Assembly: GCA_014800685.1 (NCBI GenBank)
Contig: JAAVFQ010000031.1
Coordinates: 1 to 43,536 of the forward strand
DNA length: 43,536 nucleotides
Direction of reading: 5' to 3'
DNA from: Bacteroidales bacterium
GTDB taxonomy: Bacteria > Bacteroidota > Bacteroidia > Bacteroidales > Muribaculaceae
Under the pieces are notes generated by a model. That model was not told the DNA's origin, made no database searches, and was given only the letters and a program-made list of their open reading frames with translations. The position numbers and the translations under genes are program-made. Positions within the stretch are counted from its first letter, which is position 1, and each line of letters begins with the position of its first letter. Below are positions 16,370 through 23,498 of this stretch, in pieces.

Positions 16370-17737
16370 ATGTCAAACGTTTTCTACACGGCGCGTAAGA
16401 CCCTGCGCAATTATGCCAACGGAGGCACGGTGCTCATGGCGGCTACCGCGTTGGCTCTTTTGGTGGTCAATCTGCCTTTCCTGACTGACTTTTATAATGG
16501 ACTGTGGGTTCATGAAATAAGACTCCAGATCGGAGGCTTCAATCTCTTCAGCCACAACGGGCATCCCATGTCTATAATGGACTTCATCAATGACGCTCTG
16601 ATGGCTGTCTTCTTTTTCTCTGTGGGTCTGGAGATTAAGCGTGAGATTCTCGTAGGCGAGCTCTCATCATTCCGTCAGGCGCTTTTGCCGATAGTGGCTG
16701 CTATTGGTGGCATGGCCATTCCGGTGCTTATTTTCTGGCTTATGGCTTCCGGAAAGGATTACGCCGGCGGGGCTGCCATCCCTATGGCTACCGACATAGC
16801 ATTTTCGCTTGGAGTCCTTGCGATGCTGGGAAAGAGGGTGCCTATTTCCCTTAAGATTTTTCTGACCACCTTAGCCGTTGTGGATGACATAGGTGGAATC
16901 CTTGTGATAGCTATTTTCTATTCAAGCCATATCAACTATATGCTTCTTATCGGGGCAGCCATTCTTCTCGGCATTCTGGCGCTCGGAGGGTTGCTGAGGA
17001 TTCAGAGTAAGATTTTCTACCTCGGCATAGGTGCTTTTGTCTGGTTCCTGTTCTTAAATGCCGGTATTCATCCTACAATAGCAGGCGTTCTGATAGCCTT
17101 CTGCGTGCCGGCTCGTCCCGTCAATTCTCCCAAAAGATTCATCAAGACAATACGCAGGAATATCTCTAAATTTGCTCACGAGGATGTGGAGCGTCTTGAG
17201 TCAAAGACTATTCTTGACAAGGATCAGATGAACTGGCTCAAAGAGATAGAGACGGCCTCTGATAAGGTGATTTCGCCCCTTCAGGATCTTGAGGACACGC
17301 TTCATCCGGTGGTCAACTATATAATTGTGCCTCTTTTCGCTTTTGCCAATGCAGGGATTTTTCTTGGCGACCTGGAGTTTTCATCTATCTTCTCCGGAGT
17401 GAGTCTGGCCATTATTCTTGGCCTGGTGGCAGGCAAGTTTATCGGAATATTGTCATTTTCGTGGCTATGCGTCCGTCTGGGATTCGCCCCTATGCCTGAG
17501 GGTTGCAACTGGAAGCAGATGGCCTCTATAGCCCTCCTGGGTGGTATCGGATTTACGGTTTCCCTCTTCATCGCTAATCTGAGCTTCGGCACGGGCGACC
17601 CATATCTCTCAGAGATCCTGAATAATTCCAAGCTCGGCATTCTCGTCGGCTCACTGCTGGCCGGATTCCTCGGATGGTTTTTCCTGCATCTCACTCTTCC
17701 GAAAGAGGCGCAGGATCAGGGTGACTCAGCGGATTAA
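16370..17737 (+). CDS. nhaA: Na+/H+ antiporter NhaA
   Basis: A 455-residue inner-membrane antiporter with about twelve membrane segments that expels Na+ (or Li+) for protons and sets cytoplasmic pH. The family core is intact: AAIPMATDIAFSLGVLAMLG, then LAVVDDIGGILVIAIFY with the essential Asp pair, and LNAGIHPTIAGVLIAF. The length exceeds E. coli NhaA (388) because of a hydrophilic insertion (HEDVERLESK...DKDQMNWLKEI, about residues 270-300) common in Bacteroidetes forms. It is the only gene on its strand in this area and its end overlaps the convergent glycosyltransferase gene by 12 bp. Confidence 0.95.
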   Translation: MSNVFYTARKTLRNYANGGTVLMAATALALLVVNLPFLTDFYNGLWVHEIRLQIGGFNLFSHNGHPMSIMDFINDALMAVFFFSVGLEIKREILVGELSSFRQALLPIVAAIGGMAIPVLIFWLMASGKDYAGGAAIPMATDIAFSLGVLAMLGKRVPISLKIFLTTLAVVDDIGGILVIAIFYSSHINYMLLIGAAILLGILALGGLLRIQSKIFYLGIGAFVWFLFLNAGIHPTIAGVLIAFCVPARPVNSPKRFIKTIRRNISKFAHEDVERLESKTILDKDQMNWLKEIETASDKVISPLQDLEDTLHPVVNYIIVPLFAFANAGIFLGDLEFSSIFSGVSLAIILGLVAGKFIGILSFSWLCVRLGFAPMPEGCNWKQMASIALLGGIGFTVSLFIANLSFGTGDPYLSEILNNSKLGILVGSLLAGFLGWFFLHLTLPKEAQDQGDSAD

Positions 17738-18802
17738 CTCTCGTCCGCGAATCAGAGCCAGAAGAGTATAGAACCGTTTCTTATAGAAAGCGCTGAATGT
17801 GACTCTATGGAGTAGAGGCGTGTGGCGGAAAGCCTCACTATTATATGCACGGTCAAGGATTGGATATTGGTGCTGAGCATCAAACCATTCCTTGACCTTT
17901 TTCAGAGATAGAGGCGAGAGGAAGAAGTTTTTGGAAAAAGCGCGGGTAATCTCCATGGCATAGAGATATGCATGCTCAAGATATTTCTCCTCATATCCAT
18001 CACGAAGGATTATACTCTCCATGAGGTCGGCAGTGGCCAGGGCTCGCTGAAGGATGTCAGTGCGAGGCACGTTGCTCCGGGAATTGCGGTTCATGCGGTA
18101 GTAATAGAACATGCGCGGCAATAGTCCTACTGCAGAAGCTTTCTGCAGGCAGTCGTAGCAGAAAATGAAATCTTCTGAAATCATGTGAGGGATGCGCGGA
18201 AAGCGCACGCCGCCCTCCTCGAAGAGAGAACGATGATGCAGAGCGGAGCAAGCGGAGCCTCCGAAATTCATGTCGCGACGTCCGGGAGACACCGGGCTGC
18301 AGAAGACGCAGACGGCCATTTCCCGGAGGTCTTGCCGGTCGGTAAAGATACGTTTCTCTCCGTATTTGTGAAATATCGGAACCGGCTCCGGAGAATCGTC
18401 AGAGAAGCTTCCCATTTCGCATCTGACTATCTGGAGATTATTCGAACTGGCAAACTCATACATCTCCCGGTAGGCATCGGGATGAATCCGGTCGTCCGAA
18501 TCTACAAATGTGCAATACTCTCCGTCGGCCATGTCGAGGGCGACATTTCGGGCTATGCCGGGGCCTCCGTTCTTGGGGAGATGCACTACTTTGAACCGTG
18601 AATCCATAGCAGCATACTCGTCGCAGATGTCTCCGGAGCCATCCGTGGAGACATCATTGACAAGTATTACTTCTATATCTTCGAGAGATTGATGGCGGAT
18701 GGAGTCCAGACATTCACGAAGATATTTCTCCGCGTTATACACGGGCACTATCACCGTCACCTTGGGGGAAGCGGGAGTTGCAGATGCCGATTTCAGACTC
18801 AT
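17726..18802 (-). CDS. Glycosyltransferase family 2
   Basis: A 358-residue GT-A fold enzyme. Residues about 14-40 (KVTVIVPVYNAEKYLRECL) are the nucleotide-sugar-binding start, VNDVSTDGSGDICDEY follows, and FVDSDDRIHPDAYREMYE holds the DxD metal site. The C-terminal half is variable and has no membrane segment. It probably adds a sugar to a surface polysaccharide or glycolipid; donor and acceptor are unknown. It overlaps bcp by four bases (ATGA) on its upstream side and nhaA by 12 bp (convergent) at its end. Confidence 0.85.
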   Translation of the reverse strand: MSLKSASATPASPKVTVIVPVYNAEKYLRECLDSIRHQSLEDIEVILVNDVSTDGSGDICDEYAAMDSRFKVVHLPKNGGPGIARNVALDMADGEYCTFVDSDDRIHPDAYREMYEFASSNNLQIVRCEMGSFSDDSPEPVPIFHKYGEKRIFTDRQDLREMAVCVFCSPVSPGRRDMNFGGSACSALHHRSLFEEGGVRFPRIPHMISEDFIFCYDCLQKASAVGLLPRMFYYYRMNRNSRSNVPRTDILQRALATADLMESIILRDGYEEKYLEHAYLYAMEITRAFSKNFFLSPLSLKKVKEWFDAQHQYPILDRAYNSEAFRHTPLLHRVTFSAFYKKRFYTLLALIRGRELIR

Positions 18803-19275
18803 GCGGGATTAGGATTATCCCTTCCGTCGAGAAGGGCATAAATCTGTGTGGCGGCATCCTTAGTGTTGACTTTGCGGATAATGTCGGTGACCACTCCCTC
18901 TTCATCAGTGACGAAAGTGGTGCGCATGATTCCCATATATTCCCTTCCGGCCATTTTCTTCAGCTGCCACACTCCGGCTTTCTCACAGAGCTCATGCTCC
19001 GTGTCGGCTATAAGAGGGAAGGGGAGGTCATATTTGGCGGCAAACTTCTGATGGGAGGCTTCGGAGTCTTTGCTTACTCCGATGATTTGATATCCCAGAG
19101 AGGAGAGGGATTCAAGTCCATCACGCAGAGAACAGGCCTCGGCAGAACAGCCGGGGGTATTATCTTTCGGATAGAAATATATGATGAATTTTTTACCGGG
19201 GAAATCTGAAAGAGATACGGGATTTCCGTTGGCGTCTTTTCCGAGAAGGTTGGGAAATTTATCTCCTATATTCAT
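18799..19275 (-). CDS. bcp: Thioredoxin-dependent thiol peroxidase (Bcp/PrxQ)
   Basis: A 158-residue atypical 2-Cys peroxiredoxin that reduces H2O2 and organic hydroperoxides with thioredoxin. The signature YFYPKDNTPGCSAEACSLRD contains the peroxidatic Cys (PGC) and the resolving Cys five residues later. N-terminal GDKFPNLLGKDANG and C-terminal MGIMRTTFVTDEEG match the family. Directly upstream lie repeat end fragments (19278-19330) and the PHP gene. Confidence 0.95.
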   Translation of the reverse strand: MNIGDKFPNLLGKDANGNPVSLSDFPGKKFIIYFYPKDNTPGCSAEACSLRDGLESLSSLGYQIIGVSKDSEASHQKFAAKYDLPFPLIADTEHELCEKAGVWQLKKMAGREYMGIMRTTFVTDEEGVVTDIIRKVNTKDAATQIYALLDGRDNPNPA

Positions 19276-19277
19276 AA

Positions 19278-19330
19278 TAAGTAAGTTCTAAAAATTAAAC
19301 TAAGTTCTAAAAATTAAACGATATATGTGA
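19278..19330 (+). repeat. MITE-like repeat, tandem left-end fragments (copy D)
   Basis: The left end TAAGTAAGTTCTAAAAATTA occurs at 19278 and is reiterated from 19301 as TAAGTTCTAAAAATTAAACG, then continues to ATATATGTGA. There is no right end. It fills the 61-bp gap between the PHP phosphatase and bcp. Confidence 0.75.
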
Positions 19331-19336
19331 TATTAA

Positions 19337-20176
19337 TCAGAGACTGTTTTGGCAGAGCCTATCCAAGAGAGTGAAGGCTTGCTGACGTCCGAAGTCAATC
19401 ATTTCAGGACGGTGGGCATCACTGTTTACCATTAGGGGGATACCGGCCTGAATGAAGCTCTCCCACCAGTCGAAGTGAGGAAAGAAGCGGCCTCTGTCTT
19501 CGATGGATTTGGTGTTGATCTCTACTATGACTCCAGTGCTGGCAGAGAGTCTGACCACATCATCCATCAGCGCCTTATACCAGCTGCGGGATTCTATCTC
19601 AGGGTCTATTCCGGAAGCATTTGCAGCGATTTTGTCGGCATGGCCGAGAATGTCAAATCCTCCCTCTTCGAGCATGAGGAGCACTGATTCAAAATACTTT
19701 TCCACCACATAGCGCAGATCGCTGCGGAAATGCTCTCTGAGATTTTTCTCGAAGCGAGGGAATCTGCCGTCGCAATCTATGGGAATGCCCTCTTGGGAAG
19801 TGACGAAATGCACTGAACCTATACGATAGTCCAGCGGAAGATTGCGATAGTAATCTATGTGAGGAGCGCTGTCATGCGAAATACGGTCTATCTCCATACC
19901 CTTATATAGCCTCAGAGGGGAGTCGGCGTCAGCGAGAAGTTGCTGAAGACGGTCTGCCTCGGCGATGTATTGCTCCACGCTCTTTTCGCTCATATTGCAG
20001 GGACTTTCTATCGGAATAGGAGAGTGAGGAGAAAAGCCGTAATGCAGCATACCGGCAGCTTGAGCCGCATGCACCATTTCCTCCATAGGGGCATAGCCAT
20101 CGCAAAACTGAGTGTGCGAGTGGAAATTGTAGCTTCTGGTGGAAGTCGTTATGTCAAGGAGCTCGGAAAGCGTCAT
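19337..20176 (-). CDS. PHP-domain phosphatase (HisJ-like histidinol-phosphatase)
   Basis: A 279-residue member of the PHP metal-dependent phosphoesterases. Metal ligands are seen in NFHSHTQFCDG (about 17-27), GFSPHSPIP, GMEIDRISHD, GSVHFVTS, ILGHADKI and MVNSDAHRPEM, the order seen in HisJ/HisK histidinol-phosphatases. Histidinol-phosphatase activity is plausible but no histidine biosynthesis gene is nearby, so a different phosphate ester is possible. It starts 8 bp after the cstA stop. Confidence 0.8.
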   Translation of the reverse strand: MTLSELLDITTSTRSYNFHSHTQFCDGYAPMEEMVHAAQAAGMLHYGFSPHSPIPIESPCNMSEKSVEQYIAEADRLQQLLADADSPLRLYKGMEIDRISHDSAPHIDYYRNLPLDYRIGSVHFVTSQEGIPIDCDGRFPRFEKNLREHFRSDLRYVVEKYFESVLLMLEEGGFDILGHADKIAANASGIDPEIESRSWYKALMDDVVRLSASTGVIVEINTKSIEDRGRFFPHFDWWESFIQAGIPLMVNSDAHRPEMIDFGRQQAFTLLDRLCQNSL

Positions 20177-20184
20177 AGTCTTAT

Positions 20185-21648
20185 TCAGTCGGCAAGTTTG
20201 ATGTTTTCTCTTGTGGCTCTAACAAATCGCATGAACATAAAGGTGAAAAGAAGTGTGACGGAGAGTCCTATGGCGAGTGCAAACTCGTAGGAGGGGAGTA
20301 TCCCTAAGAGATTTTCCGACAGCAGACCGAAGCCTTCGGGAGCAAAAAAGATATATGTGACCGTCACAGCCGTCATGAACATCGCGGGAATCAGCGTGAT
20401 ATAGAACGTCTTACGATGGCGTACGAGCCAGACGCTGAGCGTCCAGAGAGTGAAGACTGCGAGCACCTGATTGCACCATGCGAAATAACGCCATAGGGCA
20501 TCGTAGGGCATGAGCATAATGCAGAAACAGAGTATGAAGATTGGTACGGAGACCATAAGCCTCGAGGCTATCTTCTTCTGCTCATATCCCATGAAATCGG
20601 CAGCGATGAGACGCGCAGAGCGCAGAGCGGTGTCGCCGGATGTGATGGGAGCGGCGATTACACCGAGAATGGCAAGAATACCTCCAAACGTGCCAAGCCA
20701 TGACTTGGAGAGGTCGTTGACAAGGACGGCCGGCGAGCCATTGCCGAGAAATTCCTGAAGTTCTCCGTAGCCTCCTGTAAAGGCCACGGCGGCAGCGGCC
20801 CAGATGAGCGCCACGATGCCTTCAGTGACCATAGCTCCGTAGAAGATGGGACGTCCGTATTTCTCATTACTCAGACATCTGGCCATCATTGGCGACTGGG
20901 TGGCATGGAATCCGGAAATGGCGCCGCAGGCAATGGAGACAAACATCATGGGGAAAATCGGATTGGCTTCCGGGTCGGGCTTGTGATTGTAGAATTGATG
21001 CCACACTTCCGGGACGCTATCAGCATGCACGAAGAGCATAGCCATGATGCCTATCGCCATGAAAAGCAGGGCGATGCCGAAGAGAGGGTAGAGTTTGCCG
21101 ATAAGCTTGTCTATCGGAAGAAGGGTGGCGGCCATGTAGTAGATGAAGATGACGCATATCCAGAATATGCGGTCAAGATGGTCGGGAGTGAGCATAGCGA
21201 GCAAATCGGCCGGATTGTATACAAAGACGGCTCCTACAAGAATCATAAGGAGAAGTGCGAAGACGCGCATCAGCATCTTTACTTTGCTGCCGAGCTGATC
21301 CCCGACGATTTCCGGCAGCGAGGCCCCTCCGCTGCGCAGTGAGAGCATTCCGGAGAGGTAGTCGTGAACAGCACCGGCAAAAATTGTGCCGAAGACTATC
21401 CACAGAAAAGCCGCAGGCCCATACATTATGCCCATGATGGCGCCGAAAATCGGCCCAAGACCTGCGATGTTAAGAAACTGTATAAGGAAGATTTTCCATG
21501 TGGGAAGCTCTACATAGTCCACTCCATCGGCTTTTGTCTTGACGGGAGTGGGACGCGATGGATCTACTCCAAACACCTTTGCGACAAAAGCTCCGTATGT
21601 GAAATAGCCCCCGATGAGAATGATGAGGGAGATGATAAAACTTATCAT
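20185..21648 (-). CDS. cstA: CstA family carbon-starvation/peptide-pyruvate transporter
   Basis: A 487-residue protein with many membrane segments. Conserved CstA blocks include FLNIAGLGPIFGAIMGIMYG, HDYLSGMLSLRSGGASLPEI, SGFHATQSPMMARCL and APITSGDTALRSARLIAAD. It is shorter than E. coli CstA (about 700), matching the short Bacteroidetes form. The family imports peptides or pyruvate. It is the first gene of cstA-PHP-bcp-GT2; copy C of the MITE-like repeat begins 6 bp upstream of its start. Confidence 0.88.
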   Translation of the reverse strand: MISFIISLIILIGGYFTYGAFVAKVFGVDPSRPTPVKTKADGVDYVELPTWKIFLIQFLNIAGLGPIFGAIMGIMYGPAAFLWIVFGTIFAGAVHDYLSGMLSLRSGGASLPEIVGDQLGSKVKMLMRVFALLLMILVGAVFVYNPADLLAMLTPDHLDRIFWICVIFIYYMAATLLPIDKLIGKLYPLFGIALLFMAIGIMAMLFVHADSVPEVWHQFYNHKPDPEANPIFPMMFVSIACGAISGFHATQSPMMARCLSNEKYGRPIFYGAMVTEGIVALIWAAAAVAFTGGYGELQEFLGNGSPAVLVNDLSKSWLGTFGGILAILGVIAAPITSGDTALRSARLIAADFMGYEQKKIASRLMVSVPIFILCFCIMLMPYDALWRYFAWCNQVLAVFTLWTLSVWLVRHRKTFYITLIPAMFMTAVTVTYIFFAPEGFGLLSENLLGILPSYEFALAIGLSVTLLFTFMFMRFVRATRENIKLAD

Positions 21649-21653
21649 GATGT

Positions 21654-21900
21654 TAAGTAAGTTCTAAAAATTAAACGATTTTGTGTGAGATGAAAACTCT
21701 TGTACTATAAAACTCGTCCTTTTGGGCTAATTTCTCGTTGTCGCTCAGTCAGATATTCTTATATCTTCCTTCGTTTCGCCGAGAAATTATCTCCAAAATC
21801 ACTTCGTTTTATATGTACATTAATTTTTCTCACTTACTTGTAAGTTCTAAAAATTAAACGATTGTGTGTGTGATGAAAACGATATGTGTGTGATGAAAAT
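21654..21900 (+). repeat. MITE-like repeat, copy C (forward) plus reiterated left-end fragments
   Basis: The complete element is 21654-21839 (TAAGTAAGTTCTAAAAATTA ... TTCTCACTTACTT). Immediately after it, at 21840, a second left end begins (GTAAGTTCTAAAAATTAAAC) followed by a tandem duplication of about 20 bp, GTGTGTGATGAAAA occurring twice up to 21899. It fills the gap between the TPR/PD40 gene and cstA, so any cstA promoter must lie in or be displaced by it. Confidence 0.85.
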
Positions 21901-21930
21901 ACACATTAAATTTTCTATGAGACTGAAAAA

Positions 21931-23346
21931 TTAATTGTTTGTTCTGATTAATTCGTTTTTGAGTCTGCGCAGATTTTTTTTATTCTTTAGCACGAGCGCC
22001 TCAAGATCGGAAATCTGGAGCTTGAGGGCGGCTGTGGAGCCGTTGAAATGATAATCTTTCCGAAGAGCCTCAAGGCGGCCGCGAGAGTCATTGTAGCTCT
22101 CTTCCGCCTCCAGATATTTCCTCATAGCCGAGACCTGCTCTTCTGAGGATAGCTGGTCAAAACGCGTGGCCAGAGTGCCGTCGGGAAAGCGGAAGCGAAA
22201 TTGCTCCCTGTCGGCATCGGAGCCGCCATCTATCGATGCGATCATTTCTTTGAGAGCCTCGATGTCGGTCTCCGGCTCCCATGTGGCTGAAATGTCAGAT
22301 ATGCGCGCGAAAGGGAGTGGGTCGGTCTCTTCCGGATCGATATTTATGCGTCGTTCATTTGGCACAAAAACGAAGATGGTGAGGTGCCCTGGGTTAAGAT
22401 TTCTATCCGTAGCCCACCAGCCTATCCCGGTGGCTTCGTCTATGGCCATCATGTAGTCGTCAAAAGGGGAGTTATATGGCATGCCCATATTTTGAGGAGA
22501 AAGCCATGAGCCATCAGAGGCATCCCTGGAAGCCACGAAAATGTCATAGCCGCCTAAGGAATCCTCTCCATCGTTAGCGAAATAGAGTGTGAGTCCGTCA
22601 GGCATCATAAAGGGGAAAGAGGCATTTCCACCGCCATTCAGAATTTCAGGAGTGAAGACCGGGTCGTGCCATGAGCCGTCAGTGAGCCTGATAGACTCTA
22701 CTATAGCTTTGCGTCCGAGAGAGTCGGTCATATTCCAGAAAGCACTCTCACCATTCTCGGTCATGAAGACTACATCCGCCTCAGAAATCAATTCCGGAAA
22801 TGGAGTCTCTTCGGGAGTCAGGAGCCGTCCGGCTGAGCGGGAGAGTCTGAAGTGAGTGAAGAAGTCCTCTGCGGGCACGTCGATAGAATCGATAATTTGC
22901 ACCCGCTCCACTCTCTTGAGTGCCTCTTTCACTTTCGGGATAGCGTTGCGCTGAGCCTCTGCTTTACGGTCATACTCCTTGCGGGCGTTGGTCTTCATGC
23001 GAATGTAGTTGTCATAAAGAGAAGAGGCCGCAGAAAGGTCGTAATTGCGTAGAGCCAGCTTGCCAAGCCAGAGCGATGCGTCGGCTACGCCCCGTGATTT
23101 CCCTACTTCAAGATATCCTTTGGCCTCATTAAAATCACCCTGACGGATAAGTGCCTCACCGATAAGCACATTCAGGTTGCCGGCAGAGGGTTTATCGGGG
23201 TCGACCTCAAGCTCGTCAAGAAGAAGGTCAAGGGCCTCTTGAGACTTTCCGGAGTCAAGCAGATCGCGTGCCTCGGAGATTACGTCGGAGTGGACTTGCG
23301 GCATACAGAGGAGCGCAAGCAGAGCAGTTATGCCATATTTTCTCAT
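21931..23346 (-). CDS. Exported TPR and PD40 (WD40-like) protein
   Basis: A 471-residue protein with a signal peptide (about 1-20, cleaved after VHS). Residues about 25-125 form TPR-like helical repeats (SGKSQEALDLLLDELEVDPD, QGDFNEAKGYLEVG). The middle (about 175-320) has PD40 beta-propeller repeats (FPFMMPDGLTLYFANDG; GGYDIFVASRD). The C-terminus is a charged coiled coil (EAEESYNDSR to the end). There is no OmpA domain, unlike many relatives. It is encoded just downstream of the TonB-dependent receptor and has its own promoter, so a role beside that receptor in the periplasm is plausible but unproven. Confidence 0.75.
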   Translation of the reverse strand: MRKYGITALLALLCMPQVHSDVISEARDLLDSGKSQEALDLLLDELEVDPDKPSAGNLNVLIGEALIRQGDFNEAKGYLEVGKSRGVADASLWLGKLALRNYDLSAASSLYDNYIRMKTNARKEYDRKAEAQRNAIPKVKEALKRVERVQIIDSIDVPAEDFFTHFRLSRSAGRLLTPEETPFPELISEADVVFMTENGESAFWNMTDSLGRKAIVESIRLTDGSWHDPVFTPEILNGGGNASFPFMMPDGLTLYFANDGEDSLGGYDIFVASRDASDGSWLSPQNMGMPYNSPFDDYMMAIDEATGIGWWATDRNLNPGHLTIFVFVPNERRINIDPEETDPLPFARISDISATWEPETDIEALKEMIASIDGGSDADREQFRFRFPDGTLATRFDQLSSEEQVSAMRKYLEAEESYNDSRGRLEALRKDYHFNGSTAALKLQISDLEALVLKNKKNLRRLKNELIRTNN

Positions 23347-23426
23347 GGGAATAAAGAATCAGTAACAGTGTCCGGATGGAGGGTGGAGTCCTCGGTTTGC
23401 AGATGCGCAGTCTGCGACCGGCACAG

Positions 23427-23434
23427 CAAAGTTA
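23427..23434 (-). promoter_or_regulatory. Likely -7 promoter element of the TPR/PD40 gene
   Basis: The minus strand reads TAACTTTG (TAnnTTTG), with CTTG 20 nt upstream as an approximate -33 box. It directly follows the T tract of the terminator at 23435-23473, so terminator and promoter overlap. Confidence 0.5.
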
Positions 23435-23473
23435 ATAAAAAAAAATGGCCCGGACAAGAGTGCAGGCCATTTT
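23435..23473 (-). terminator. Terminator after the TonB-dependent receptor
   Basis: Arms AAAATGGCC (23442-23450) and GGCCATTTT (23465-23473), followed on the minus strand by a long T run (plus-strand A run from 23435). It lies 26 bp past the receptor stop. Confidence 0.85.
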
Positions 23474-23498
23474 GTGAGTGCTGAAAAGAAGGGGACAA

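Noticed and set aside
19337..20176. Assigning hisK/hisJ as a firm gene name because hisS is in the same window
   Set aside because: hisS is 10 kb away in another unit and concerns tRNA charging; PHP phosphatases have varied substrates.
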